NCBI RefSeq assembly: GCF_020535245.1
Contig: NZ_CP084910.1
Coordinates: forward strand, 406,001-470,000
Reading direction: 5' to 3'
DNA from: Asticcacaulis sp. AND118
GTDB taxonomy: Bacteria; Pseudomonadota; Alphaproteobacteria; Caulobacterales; Caulobacteraceae
DNA length: 64,000 bases
Shown here: positions 35,332 to 44,373 of the stretch, piece after piece
How positions within the stretch are numbered: position 1 is the stretch's first letter
Layout of the letters: each line of letters begins with the position of its first letter
Notes under the pieces: model-generated
Told to the model about the DNA's origin: nothing
The model's database searches: none
Seen by the model: the letters and a program-made list of their open reading frames with translations, nothing else
Program-made: the position numbers and the translations under genes

Positions 35332-35794
35332 GCCTCACTTGCTCACGGCCCGCCGCCCGCTCTTCCTGTGGTTCGTCCTGGCGCTGCTGGCGGCGACGCT
35401 GCTGCACGCCTGCGTGTGGTTTGCCGCACGCCTGTTTGCCGCGCAGGGATTTCTGGCGGCCGCCGAAGGGGCGCGCCAGATGGGCCTGTCGCTGTTCTGG
35501 ATGGTCTGCACCGCGTCGCTGTGGCTTATTCAGGGACCGAAGAACCGCTTCCATGCCGTTCTCCATGTGCTGGGCTGTGCCTTTCTGGTCTGCGCGCTCG
35601 GCTCGTTCATGGCCTTCAGCAACCTGACCTTCAGCCAGAACTTCGAGTTCAGCCTCAAGAACATGCTGGTTTTCGGGCTGGTCGCCGTCCCCATGGTGGT
35701 CAGTCAGGTGCTGCTGGCCCTGCCGTCGGCCATCCTGTTCCAGATGATCCTGCTGGGTCGCCCGCCGCGCCTTACGGATGAGGCCGTCGCGTGA
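35294..35794 (+). CDS. Four-helix membrane protein, unknown
   Basis: 166 residues from ATG 35294, which overlaps the end of the dehydrogenase by 38 bp in another frame; TTG 35339 ([11 protein letters not shown]), with AAGG upstream, avoids the overlap and may be the true start. Four hydrophobic helices are visible ([77 protein letters not shown]). Its TGA overlaps the GTG of the next gene (GTGA), so both are likely cotranslated. Function unknown. Confidence 0.7.
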   Translation: MTIAAKSRFRQGKPHLLTARRPLFLWFVLALLAATLLHACVWFAARLFAAQGFLAAAEGARQMGLSLFWMVCTASLWLIQGPKNRFHAVLHVLGCAFLVCALGSFMAFSNLTFSQNFEFSLKNMLVFGLVAVPMVVSQVLLALPSAILFQMILLGRPPRLTDEAVA

Positions 35795-36969
35795 CCACCG
35801 CCCGTCAGCCCGCGCTCGACTATATCCGCGGGTTCGCACTGCTGGGCATATTGATCGTCAATGCGCCGGCCTTCGGCTGGCCGCTGGAGGTCTATATGAA
35901 CCCGGCGCGGGCGACGGTCGCGCTGACCGAGGCCGACCGTCAGGTCTGGTGGATCATCCATACCTTTTTCGAATCCAAGTGCCTGACCCTGTTTGCCATG
36001 CTGTTCGGGATCAGCCTGTTTCTGGTCGGGCAAAAGGACGACCCCGCGACGCCGGTGACCCGGACCGTGCGCTTTCGCCGACTGGTCTGGCTGGCGGCTA
36101 TCGGGGTGGCGCACGGCGCGGCCATCTGGGTCGGGGATATTCTTTTGATGTATGCCCTGTGCGGTCTGTTCTTCGTCCTGACCATCCGCACGCCGCACCT
36201 GCTGCGCTGGGGGTTTGTGGCGTGGCTGATCGGCGGGCTGATGGTGGTGGGGTCTGGCCTCATACTGAGCTTTGTGCCGCGCGAGGAACTGGGCAAGGCG
36301 ATCAGCGGCAGCGACGGCCTGAACTTCGCTGACACCTTGCGCCTGATGCAGGGCGGTTTCGCGCAGTCCCTGCACGCCAATTTCGTCATGTGGGCGATGA
36401 GCATTTTTTCGCAGATCGCTGTCTTCGCACCCAAGGTCATCGGCCTGATGATGATCGGGCTGGGGCTCTACAGGGTCGGTTATTTCGACCCGAAGAAGAC
36501 GGGCTGGCATCTGGGCGCCGTGGTCGTCGGCGCGGCGGCATTGGCGGTGATAGGTTGGCAGAATCTGATCATCCTGCGCGAAAACTTTCCTGAGCCGCAA
36601 ATCTACGGCTCGCACCGGGCGGCGGCGGAGTTTTTCAGTATTTTCGTCAGTATGGGTTACGCCAGCGCCCTGATGCTGATCAGTCGTGTGCCGGTTTTGA
36701 AGGGCGTCAATGCCCTGCTGAGCCCGGTGGGGCGCATGGCCTTCACCAACTATCTCAGCCAGTCGCTGATCATGACGGCGGTGTTCTATGGCGGGCGCGG
36801 GTTGGGGCTATACGGGCAGGTGTCGCTGTCGCATATGGTGCCGATCGTGCTCGGCATCTGGCTGTTCCAGATCGTGTTCAGCGCCGTGTGGTTGAAGGCG
36901 TTTCGCTATGGTCCGTTCGAGTGGGTCTGGCGGTGTCTGAGCCACGGCCGCTGGGTGGCTATTCGCTAA
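35791..36969 (+). CDS. DUF418-family integral membrane protein
   Basis: 392 residues with about eight to nine membrane helices. The N-terminus PALDYIRGFALLGILIVNAPAF, then FFESKCLTLFAMLFGISLFL and the C-terminal GRMAFTNYLSQSLIMTAVFYG and FEWVWRCLS match DUF418 proteins of unknown function, which share features with membrane acyltransferases. GTG 35791 overlaps the upstream stop. The identification is by motif only. Confidence 0.85.
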   Translation: MTTARQPALDYIRGFALLGILIVNAPAFGWPLEVYMNPARATVALTEADRQVWWIIHTFFESKCLTLFAMLFGISLFLVGQKDDPATPVTRTVRFRRLVWLAAIGVAHGAAIWVGDILLMYALCGLFFVLTIRTPHLLRWGFVAWLIGGLMVVGSGLILSFVPREELGKAISGSDGLNFADTLRLMQGGFAQSLHANFVMWAMSIFSQIAVFAPKVIGLMMIGLGLYRVGYFDPKKTGWHLGAVVVGAAALAVIGWQNLIILRENFPEPQIYGSHRAAAEFFSIFVSMGYASALMLISRVPVLKGVNALLSPVGRMAFTNYLSQSLIMTAVFYGGRGLGLYGQVSLSHMVPIVLGIWLFQIVFSAVWLKAFRYGPFEWVWRCLSHGRWVAIR

Positions 36970-36974
36970 ATCTC

Positions 36975-37182
36975 ATACCTCCCTGCACGAAGTGCGGGGT
37001 ATAGCGCCAGCGGAAGTATAGCTTTCGCCAGCGATGGGACCGCGCCCAGAGGGCGTGGTGGTGGGGTGTCTTGCGAACCTCCCCACCCATTCGCTTGCTG
37101 GAATAAGGTAAGAACCCCCACCACCGCATCTAGCGCTGCGCGCGTCGTGCGGTCCCCCTCCCCAACAAGTTGGGGAGGTATA
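36975..37182 (+). repeat. Long palindromic element, family A copy 9, with nested hairpin in left arm
   Basis: The left arm reads GTGCGGGGTATAGCGCCAGC then GGAAGTATAGCTTTCGCCAG then CGATGGGACCGCGCC: the same hairpin as in copy 8 but in the other arm and opposite orientation. Core GGTGTCTTGCGAACCT ... GTAAGAACCCCC, right arm normal. It lies between the convergent DUF418 and tlpA genes. Confidence 0.8.
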
Positions 37183-37189
37183 AGAGCTA

Positions 37190-37882
37190 TTACTTCGCCA
37201 CCGCATCCACCAATGCCTTGACCTCGGGCGCGTCCCACTTGGCCTCGCCGCTGAGGCGCGCGACTTCCCGACCGTTCCTGTCGAGGATGATGGTCGTCGG
37301 CATGCCGACAATGCCCCATTTGGTCATCGGTTGAATCTCCGAGTCCATATAGGCGGGCAGGTCGCCGCTGAGCTTCAGTTCGGCCTCGACCTTGGCCTTT
37401 TCCTCGGCCTTGTCGATGCTGAGCGGCAGGACCAGAACGGTTTGCGGGTCGTAGGCCTTTTGCAGATTGGACAGGGTCGGCATCTCGACCTTGCACGGCG
37501 CGCACCAGGTCGCCCAGATGTTGAGCACCACCACGCGACCCTTGAAATCCGACAGCTTGACCGGCTTGCCCGCGCCATCGAGGAAGCTGATGTCTTCGAT
37601 GGGGCGCGGTGCGGCGTGGGTCTCCAGCTTGGCCAGCGCACCGGTGGCGTAGGCCTTCAGCGGGCCTTCGGCTACGGGACCGCTTTCGGCGGCGACCGTG
37701 CCCTCAGACTCGGCTTGACGGAACAGCACCACAGCCGCTACGGAGACGGCGATTATCAGGACCAGAAGTCCCGCGACGATCAGGTTGAATTTCAACCGGC
37801 GGGGCGGTTTGGTCCGCTGCGATTGTGGGGCCTGCGCTTCGGCGTTCGCCGTGTCCGTTTTTTCGTCTGAAGGCTCAGTCAT
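37190..37882 (-). CDS. tlpA: TlpA-like membrane-anchored thiol:disulfide oxidoreductase
   Basis: 230 residues: a polar cytoplasmic start, membrane anchor at about 34-54, then a periplasmic thioredoxin-like domain with active site Cys127-Ala-Pro-Cys130 ([12 protein letters not shown]) and the cis-Pro loop [15 protein letters not shown]. It would reduce or exchange disulfides in the periplasm, often for cytochrome c maturation. The start codon ATG at 37882 shares the tetranucleotide CATG with the argH start on the other strand, so each gene's ribosome site lies inside the other's coding sequence. Confidence 0.87.
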   Translation of the reverse strand: MTEPSDEKTDTANAEAQAPQSQRTKPPRRLKFNLIVAGLLVLIIAVSVAAVVLFRQAESEGTVAAESGPVAEGPLKAYATGALAKLETHAAPRPIEDISFLDGAGKPVKLSDFKGRVVVLNIWATWCAPCKVEMPTLSNLQKAYDPQTVLVLPLSIDKAEEKAKVEAELKLSGDLPAYMDSEIQPMTKWGIVGMPTTIILDRNGREVARLSGEAKWDAPEVKALVDAVAK

Positions 37883-39302
37883 GTCCGATCCGTCCCAAAA
37901 GCCCGCGCAGACCCCGAATACGCAAGGTCAGAAAATGTGGGGTGGACGATTCTCTGCCCAACCTGACGCCATTATGCAAGCCATCAACGTCTCGATCGAG
38001 GTCGACAAACGTTTGTGGGCGCAGGACATCGCCGGATCGCGCGCCCACGCCGCCATGCTGGCCAAACAGGGCATCATCAGCGCCGAAGCCGCTCAGGAGA
38101 TCGACGGCGGCCTGCAAACCATCATCGCCGAGATCGAAGCCGGGACCTTCCCTTTCCGCGCCGAATACGAAGACATCCATATGAATGTCGAGGCGCGCCT
38201 GCGCGAACTGATCGGCGCGACGGCGGGCCGTCTGCATACGGCGCGTTCGCGCAACGATCAGGTGGCGACCGATTTCCGTCTGTGGGTGCGCGACCGTGTG
38301 GATTACACCATCGCCCAGCTTCGCGACCTGCAAAAGGCGCTGGTCGCGCGCGCCGAAGACTATGCCGACGCCCTGATGCCGGGCTTCACGCACCTTCAGC
38401 CGGCGCAGCCCGTGACCTTCGGCCACCACCTGATGGCCTATGTCGAAATGTTCGGGCGCGACGCCACGCGCTTTGAAGACGCCCGCAAACGCATGAACGA
38501 GAATCCGTTGGGTTCGGCGGCGCTGGCCGGTTCGCCGTTCAATATCGACCGCCACATGACGGCTGAGGCTCTGGGCTTCGACCGCCCGACGGCCAATTCG
38601 CTCGACGGCGTGTCCGACCGCGACTTCGCGCTGGAATCTTTGAGCCACGCCGCCATCTGCGCCGGGCACCTGTCGCGTCTGGCCGAGGAAATCGTCATCT
38701 GGACCACGCCGCAGTTCGGCTTCGTCCGCCTGTCGGACTCGTTCTCGACCGGCTCCTCCATCATGCCGCAGAAGCGCAACCCTGATGCGGCTGAGCTGGT
38801 GCGCGCCAAGACGGGCCGCATCAACGGGGCGCTGATCGCCCTGACCACCGTGATGAAGGGTCTGCCTCTGGCCTATTCCAAGGACATGCAGGAAGACAAG
38901 CCGCCGGTGTTCGAGGCCTTTGAGTCGCTCGATCTGGGGCTGGCGGCCATGACCGGCATGGTGCGCGACCTGAGCGCCAATCTCGACCGCATGAAGGCGG
39001 CCGCCTCCTCGGGCTTCTCGACGGCGACCGATCTGGCCGACTGGCTGGTGCGCCACCTCAACATGCCCTTCCGTGACGCCCACCACGTCACCGGCGCAGC
39101 GGTCAAGCTGGCCGAAGGGCAGGGTGTGGACCTGGCGCAACTGTCGCTCGCCGACCTGCAAAAACTGGAAGCAGGGATTACCGAAGATGTGTATAGTGTG
39201 TTGACGCCCGAAGCCTCTGCGGCTTCGCGCCTGTCCTATGGGGGCACTTCGCCTGTGCGGGTGCGCGAACAGATCCAGCGTTGGAAGGAAATTTTGGCAT
39301 GA
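37881..39302 (+). CDS. argH: Argininosuccinate lyase
   Basis: 473 residues from ATG 37881. KMWGGRFS opens the family core, and the active sites [31 protein letters not shown] and [20 protein letters not shown] are intact. It splits argininosuccinate into arginine and fumarate. ATG 37935 (MWGGRFS), preceded by AAGG, is an alternative start that would remove the head-to-head overlap with tlpA. Its TGA overlaps the ATG of the next gene (ATGA). Confidence 0.93.
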   Translation: MSDPSQKPAQTPNTQGQKMWGGRFSAQPDAIMQAINVSIEVDKRLWAQDIAGSRAHAAMLAKQGIISAEAAQEIDGGLQTIIAEIEAGTFPFRAEYEDIHMNVEARLRELIGATAGRLHTARSRNDQVATDFRLWVRDRVDYTIAQLRDLQKALVARAEDYADALMPGFTHLQPAQPVTFGHHLMAYVEMFGRDATRFEDARKRMNENPLGSAALAGSPFNIDRHMTAEALGFDRPTANSLDGVSDRDFALESLSHAAICAGHLSRLAEEIVIWTTPQFGFVRLSDSFSTGSSIMPQKRNPDAAELVRAKTGRINGALIALTTVMKGLPLAYSKDMQEDKPPVFEAFESLDLGLAAMTGMVRDLSANLDRMKAAASSGFSTATDLADWLVRHLNMPFRDAHHVTGAAVKLAEGQGVDLAQLSLADLQKLEAGITEDVYSVLTPEASAASRLSYGGTSPVRVREQIQRWKEILA

Positions 39303-39595
39303 CCGGTACCGTTTCGCGTTCGTTTGTGAAGGCCGCGCTTCTGCTGGCCGCGGTTTCCGGTATGGGCCTCACCGCCTGCGCCAAGCAGGGCGATCTGGAG
39401 CGCGCGCCGCCGCTGTGGGGCAAGCGCGCTCAGGACGAGGTCGCCGCCAAGAAGAAGGCGCAGGCCGAAGGCAAGGCGACGGAACGCGCCCTGCCGCGCA
39501 AGGAATTCAAGAACGAAATGCCGGACCCTTATCAGCAGAACAGCAAGGTCGCCGACGCTCCGCTCGAAGGCACGGGCAACGCCCAGCGCCAGTAA
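39299..39595 (+). CDS. lptM: Small lipoprotein of the LptM (YifL) type
   Basis: 98 residues: signal peptide with lipobox MGLTAC, then [15 protein letters not shown], which matches the short conserved LptM motif (Cys, Gly, Leu, Pro-Pro), and a Lys/Ala-rich tail. LptM helps the outer-membrane LPS translocon LptD mature. The gene lies between argH and lysA as in other Gram-negatives and is coupled to argH by an ATGA overlap. Confidence 0.78.
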   Translation: MTGTVSRSFVKAALLLAAVSGMGLTACAKQGDLERAPPLWGKRAQDEVAAKKKAQAEGKATERALPRKEFKNEMPDPYQQNSKVADAPLEGTGNAQRQ

Positions 39596-39600
39596 ACCGT

Positions 39601-39672
39601 TTTATACCTCCCCAGTTTACTGGGGAGGGGGACCGCACGAAGCGTTAGCTGAGATGCGGTGGTGGGGGCTCT
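39601..39672. repeat. Half copy of the family A element with T tract
   Basis: Left arm only: TATACCTCCCCAG...CTGGGGAGGGGGACCGCACG...GAGATGCGGTGGTGG, then GGGGCTCTTTTTTCG. The GC-rich hairpin followed by six T could also act as a terminator between lptM and lysA. Confidence 0.65.
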
Positions 39673-39703
39673 TTTTTCGTCTCCATAGGATTCCATTGCA
39701 CTT

Positions 39704-41023
39704 ATGAATCATTTCGATATCCGTGACGGCGAAATGCACGCCGAGGGCGTCTCTGTCCGCGAGCTGGCCGAGCGCGTGGGTACGCCGCTCTACGTCTATT
39801 CCTCCGCCACGCTGGAGCGGCATTTTCAGGTCTTCTCTCAGGCTCTATGGGGGCAGGAGGCGCTGCAAAGCCCCAAGAAGGAAGCGCCGCTGATCGCCTA
39901 TGCGACCAAGGCCAATTCCAATCTGGCCGTGCTGCAAACCCTGGCTGAACAGGGCGCAGGCGCCGACACCGTGTCGGAAGGCGAGATTCGCAAGGCCCTG
40001 ACCGCCGGCATCCCCGCCGAGCGCATCGTCTTCTCCGGCGTGGGCAAGACCGACGAGGAAATGGCTTTCGCGCTGAAGGCCGGCATCTATCAGCTCAATG
40101 TCGAGTCCAAGCCCGAATTGGAACGCCTGAGCCGCGTCGCCGGCTCGCTCGGCCTGATCGCGCCCATCGTCATCCGCATCAATCCGGGCGTCGGCGCGGG
40201 CGGTCACGCCAAGATCACCACGGGCGGGGCCAAGGACAAGTTCGGCGTTTCGGCGCGCGAAGCCATCGCTCTTTACGGTCAGGCGGCCTCGGACCCCCAT
40301 ATCGCCCCCATGGGCATCGCCTGCCATATCGGCAGCCAGATCACCGACCTTGCGCCGATGCAGGCGGCCTTCTCCAAGATGAAGGGCTGGGTGCAGGAGC
40401 TGCGCGCCGGTGGTCTCAGCGTCGAGCGCCTCGATCTCGGCGGCGGGCTGGGCGTGCCCTATTTCAACATGCCCGAACCCCCCGCGCCGGCCGATTTCGC
40501 GCAGATGGTGGCGCTGACCGTCGGTAATCTGGGCGTAGGCTACACCTTCGAGCCGGGTCGTCTGATCGCCGCCAATGCCGGGATTCTGGTGTCGCGCGTC
40601 ATCCACGTCCACGAGCGCGAGGATTCGGGGCAGAAATTCCTCGTCGTCGATGCGGCGATGAACGACCTGATCCGTCCGGCCATGTACGACGCCTATCACG
40701 ACATCCGTCCCGTGGTGGCGGGCCAGACCCATGAGACGGGCACCTATGACGTGGTCGGCCCGGTGTGCGAAACCGGCGACACCTTCACGCGCGGCCGCGA
40801 AATGCCGGCGCTGAAGGCCGGTGATCTGGTCGCCTTCATGTCGGCAGGCGCCTACGGCGCGGTGATGGGCAGCGAATATAATTCGCGTCCGCTCGCCCCT
40901 GAGGTGTTGGTGCGTGACACGAACTGGGCAGTGGTGCGTCCTCGGCCTTCCTATGAGGAAATGATGGGCCGCGAGGTCTTGCCGGAATGGTTAAGACCGC
41001 ATACGGTACGCGCCGCCGACTAG
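39704..41023 (+). CDS. lysA: Diaminopimelate decarboxylase
   Basis: 439 residues, fold type III PLP enzyme. The PLP lysine is Lys69 (YATKANSN); GADTVSEGEIRKAL, GITACHIGSQI-like CHIGSQITDL, the phosphate-binding LDLGGGLGVPY, EPGRLIAANAG and the active-site Cys in VGPVCETGDTF are all present. It makes lysine from meso-diaminopimelate. Following argH and lptM this is a conserved alphaproteobacterial gene order. Confidence 0.94.
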   Translation: MNHFDIRDGEMHAEGVSVRELAERVGTPLYVYSSATLERHFQVFSQALWGQEALQSPKKEAPLIAYATKANSNLAVLQTLAEQGAGADTVSEGEIRKALTAGIPAERIVFSGVGKTDEEMAFALKAGIYQLNVESKPELERLSRVAGSLGLIAPIVIRINPGVGAGGHAKITTGGAKDKFGVSAREAIALYGQAASDPHIAPMGIACHIGSQITDLAPMQAAFSKMKGWVQELRAGGLSVERLDLGGGLGVPYFNMPEPPAPADFAQMVALTVGNLGVGYTFEPGRLIAANAGILVSRVIHVHEREDSGQKFLVVDAAMNDLIRPAMYDAYHDIRPVVAGQTHETGTYDVVGPVCETGDTFTRGREMPALKAGDLVAFMSAGAYGAVMGSEYNSRPLAPEVLVRDTNWAVVRPRPSYEEMMGREVLPEWLRPHTVRAAD

Positions 41024-41046
41024 AAAAGCGGTCTTTGGGGGACGGC

Positions 41047-41595
41047 ATGAAGCTGCAACGGACAAAACCCTTGTCGAAGCTGAACCGGGCGCTGTTCTGG
41101 ACGCGCGCGGTGATGGTCTGGGAACAGATCCTGCCCGCCCTGACCCCGTTCCTGTTGCTGGCTTTCGCTATCGCTGTGGCCGCGCAGTGGGGCCTGTTCG
41201 CCGCCCTCGATCCGATCGTGCACATGGCCGTTCTGGCGGCGGGTGTCGTGCTGGCGCTCATCGCCGCCGTGCTGAACCTGCGTGGGTTCAAACAGCCGAG
41301 TTTCACCGAGATTAATACGCGTCTGGCGCTGGATAACGGCGTGCAGCCGGAAGTGCTGATCGGTCTGCGCCATAAGGCGAAACAGCCGTCGCTGAAGATC
41401 GGCAAGGCCAAGGCCGGACTGGCCAAGGGCGATCCGCTGGCCCTGCGCTACCTGATGCTCATTCTGGTCGGCTTCGGCTATCTGCTGCAAGGGCCGGTGC
41501 CGCTGGCGCAGATCGCCGGGGGGTACCTGCCACTGGAAAAGCCTGCGCCGGTGGTGGTCGAGGCCAAGCCCGTCAGCGTCGCTTCGGTCTATTAA
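41047..41595 (+). CDS. Short protein resembling the N-terminus of DUF4175/TIGR02302
   Basis: 182 residues with three membrane segments (about 33-55, 60-80 and 140-157). The layout, two N-terminal helices, NTRLALDNGVQPEVLIGLRHK, then GDPLALRYLMLILVGFGYLLQG, looks like the first fifth of the ~850-residue TIGR02302 (DUF4175) proteins that often follow lysA in relatives. The large C-terminal part is absent and a normal stop follows, so this is either a truncated paralog or an independent small protein. ATG 41047 is 24 bp after the lysA stop. The family call is tentative. Confidence 0.5.
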   Translation: MKLQRTKPLSKLNRALFWTRAVMVWEQILPALTPFLLLAFAIAVAAQWGLFAALDPIVHMAVLAAGVVLALIAAVLNLRGFKQPSFTEINTRLALDNGVQPEVLIGLRHKAKQPSLKIGKAKAGLAKGDPLALRYLMLILVGFGYLLQGPVPLAQIAGGYLPLEKPAPVVVEAKPVSVASVY

Positions 41596-41692
41596 TCCAC
41601 GCCTGAAACGGCCTCATTTTTTGAGATGCGCCCTGAGGGTTTTCTTGGGAGCGTTTCTTTGCGATACTCCCGAAAACGGGGAGGCAGCGGTC

Positions 41693-42247
41693 ATGCGCCG
41701 CGACTATCTGAATAATCCGCCGCCGCGTCGCAGCGGGTCTAAACGCCGCTATTGGCTGATCCCGGCAGGGGTGATCGTGCTGGCCGGTATAGCCGGCTTT
41801 TTCCTGCCTATGCCTGCACAGAAGGCCGGGCCCGCGCCATCGCTGTCCCACGCGGCTATTATGGGCGAGGCCGAGGCCATAGATGGTGACTCCTTACGCA
41901 TCGAAGGCGTCGAGATACGGCTGGAAGGCGTGGATGCCTTCGAATACGACCAGCGTTGCGGAGATTTCGCGTGTGGGGCCGCGGCGGGAGACAATCTGCG
42001 CAAGCTGGTGGCGACTGGAGATGTAAGCTGTGAGCCGCAGGGCGAGGACCGTTATGGACGGATACTGGCCCATTGCGCGGTGGAAGGTCGCGATCTGGGG
42101 GCAGTACAGGTGCAGGCCGGTCTGGCCGTGGCCTATCGCCGCTATTCGCAGCGCTATGTGGCGGATGAAGCGGCAGCCAGGGCAGCCAAGCGGGGTGCCT
42201 GGGCCTATGGGTTCGAAGCGCCGGAAGATTTCCGGCACGGCAAATAA
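41693..42247 (+). CDS. Membrane-anchored staphylococcal-nuclease-like protein
   Basis: 184 residues: basic N-terminus, membrane anchor at about 22-42 (YWLIPAGVIVLAGIAGFFLP), then an SNase fold with AIDGDSLRIEGVEIRLEGVDAFE, CGAAAGDNLRKLV, EDRYGRILAHC and GLAVAYRRYSQRYVADEAAARAAKRGAW. Catalytic Arg and Glu positions of thermonucleases (RLEGVDAFE, EDRYGR) are plausible. It is likely a periplasmic nuclease. GAGGCAGCGG precedes ATG 41693. Confidence 0.85.
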   Translation: MRRDYLNNPPPRRSGSKRRYWLIPAGVIVLAGIAGFFLPMPAQKAGPAPSLSHAAIMGEAEAIDGDSLRIEGVEIRLEGVDAFEYDQRCGDFACGAAAGDNLRKLVATGDVSCEPQGEDRYGRILAHCAVEGRDLGAVQVQAGLAVAYRRYSQRYVADEAAARAAKRGAWAYGFEAPEDFRHGK

Positions 42248-42411
42248 TCTCCTCCCTGTGCCGAAGGCATGGGGAGGTGGCGCGAAGCGCCGGAGGGGGA
42301 TGGCGCAAAAACTGACTAAGGACGTAGTCCCCTGAAATTATGGCGTAATCCCCCTCCGTCAGCTTCGCTTCGCTCGCTGTCACCTCCCCACGCTAAAGCG
42401 TAGGGAGGAGA
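42248..42411. repeat. Palindromic intergenic element, family C copy 2
   Basis: TCTCCTCCCTGTGCCGAAGG, GGGGAGGTGGCGCG and CGGAGGGGGATGG on the left face AATCCCCCTCCGTCAGC and CACCTCCCCACGC...GTAGGGAGGAG on the right. It is the only full relative of the 9866 element and lies between convergent genes. Confidence 0.75.
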
Positions 42412-42431
42412 ATGTACCTGGTGTAGGAAGA

Positions 42432-44216
42432 TTAGAGGTCCGGAAACCCGTGCTCCCTGAGAAACGCCTTGACCTCTTCGCCCGACGGCCCGTCGATCAC
42501 CCCCAACTGCATCGCCCCCAGCAGCAAGACCAGCGCCCCCAGCACCGCCGTGGCGATCTGCCACGGACGCGCCGGGTGGAAGTGCGACACCTTGCGGATC
42601 GAGGCCGGATTGGCGCCGTATGACCCGGTTTCCAGCTTGAAGGCCATTTCAAACCCGTCCTGAAACCGCTCGTCCGGATTGGGGGCGAGTGCCTGAAGGA
42701 TGAGGCTTTCCAGCCAGCCCGGCGCGTCGTGACGCTTCTGGGTCAGCAGGTCCGGGCGTTTCAAAGTCGGCTTGGTGAAGGGTTCGCTTTCGCCATAGGG
42801 GAAGCTGCCGCCGGTAAACATTCGGTGCAATGTTACCCCCAGGGCGAAGATGTCCGAACGTTCGTCGCCCCACTGACCGTCGAACAGTTCCGGGGCCATA
42901 TAGTTATTGGTGCCGGGCGGCAGCACGCCGGTCTTTTCATCCAGCGCCGGCAAACGCGCAAAGCCCAGATCGACCAGCTTAAGCCCGCCGTCTTTCAGCA
43001 GGATGATATTGTCGGGCTTAACGTCGCGGTGGATAACGCCCGCCCGGTGCAGCGAGCCCAGCGCCTTGGCCAGTTTGGTGGCGATGTCGATGCCGTCGTT
43101 CAGGCCGATCGCCGGCTTGCGCGACAGGCGCTTTTCCAGCGTCTCGCCTTCATAGAAGGGCTGGGCGACATAGAGGCAGGTCTGGCGCTTGGGCGGCAGT
43201 TGCAGGACCGAGCCGATCCAGATGTGCTGCACGCGACTGGCCACCCAGGTTTCGCGCACGAAGGCCTGACGCGCGAGAGTCTCGGCCCCCAGATTGTGCG
43301 GCTTGGGGAATTTGAGCACCACGGTCGATTGCGGGCCGGTCGCCGACAGGTCGCGGGCGCGGAACACGCGGCTGTACATGCCATCGGCCAGCATGGCTTC
43401 CAGCTTGAAATCGTCGATGGTTTCGCCCGTCTCCGGCGGCTCGCGCATGGGCAGCCGCGAAATGGCGGCGTCGAGATCCTTGACCGTCGCCGGCGGCAGT
43501 TCGAACACGTCGATGACCAGCACGGTCGCGTTGTCGTCGCCACCGTTGTGGATGGCCATGTCGACCAGTGTCTGCGCCGTGTCGTCGGCGGAATGGCGCT
43601 CGGACAGGACAGCGTTGATCTGGCTTTCCGAGACTTTGCCGTGCATCCCGTCCGAACACAGCAGCAGCCGGTCGTGCGGGAAGATGTCGTGGATGCGGTA
43701 ATCGATACGCACCACTTCTTCGAAGCCGATGGCGCGGGTGAGGTAGGGCGAATCCTCGCCGCCCTCAGGCTTGTGGTCCTGCGTCATCTGACCCAGATAG
43801 CCCTCGCGCCAGCGGTAGAGGCGCGTGTCGCCGACGTGGAAGGAGTGCAGACGGTTGCCCTTGATGACCACGCCGGTGAAGGCGCAACTCATGCCGCGCA
43901 CGGTTTCGTCCTTCTGGCCCTGACGGTGTATCCAGTAGTTGATGCTTTCCAGCGCCCGCCCGGCGGTCTTTTGCGGCGACAGGGCTTCGGTCTGGCTGAG
44001 ATAGTCGTCAATGAAGGAGCGCACGCTGAGTTCGGCGGCGACGCGCCCGCCCTTGCGCCCGCCGACGCCGTCGGCCAGAGCGGCGACCAGCCCGTGGTGA
44101 GAGCCGTCGTCGGCCAGGCACGAGGCAGCGAAGTCCTGATTGTCTTCGCGCCGGCCGATATGGGTGGCGAAGCCGACGGCGGCCTTGAGACGGGTGGCGG
44201 TAGGCAGGGTGGCCAT
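42432..44216 (-). CDS. Bifunctional PP2C phosphatase / Ser-Thr protein kinase fusion
   Basis: 594 residues from ATG 44216 (MATLPTATRLKAAVGFATH). An N-terminal PP2C domain (about 10-240) has HIGRREDNQDF, ALADGVGGRKGG, HVGDTRLY, LLLCSDGMHG and GGDDNATVLVID with the metal Asp residues. A protein kinase domain follows (about 260-525) with HRDVKPDNIIL and DLGFARL (DLG in place of DFG) and APELFDGQWGDERSDIFALG. A single membrane segment lies near the C-terminus (ATAVLGALVLLLGAMQLGV). The kinase P-loop is degenerate (LADGMYSRVF). Such fusions pair opposing activities on one protein, and in some bacteria lie by nitrate assimilation genes, which are not present here. Confidence 0.88.
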   Translation of the reverse strand: MATLPTATRLKAAVGFATHIGRREDNQDFAASCLADDGSHHGLVAALADGVGGRKGGRVAAELSVRSFIDDYLSQTEALSPQKTAGRALESINYWIHRQGQKDETVRGMSCAFTGVVIKGNRLHSFHVGDTRLYRWREGYLGQMTQDHKPEGGEDSPYLTRAIGFEEVVRIDYRIHDIFPHDRLLLCSDGMHGKVSESQINAVLSERHSADDTAQTLVDMAIHNGGDDNATVLVIDVFELPPATVKDLDAAISRLPMREPPETGETIDDFKLEAMLADGMYSRVFRARDLSATGPQSTVVLKFPKPHNLGAETLARQAFVRETWVASRVQHIWIGSVLQLPPKRQTCLYVAQPFYEGETLEKRLSRKPAIGLNDGIDIATKLAKALGSLHRAGVIHRDVKPDNIILLKDGGLKLVDLGFARLPALDEKTGVLPPGTNNYMAPELFDGQWGDERSDIFALGVTLHRMFTGGSFPYGESEPFTKPTLKRPDLLTQKRHDAPGWLESLILQALAPNPDERFQDGFEMAFKLETGSYGANPASIRKVSHFHPARPWQIATAVLGALVLLLGAMQLGVIDGPSGEEVKAFLREHGFPDL

Positions 44217-44373
44217 GCAGTTTCCTGTTGTTTTCATGCCTCCCCAGTGAACCGGGAGTCATGAAAGACGGACGTTCATCTTTCTGTGACAGAACGATAA
44301 AACGAAAGAACGCGGAAACGCAAAGCCAAAGCGCGCGATGTCGGCGGAGGCGCTTGGCCTGTGGTATTTAAAC

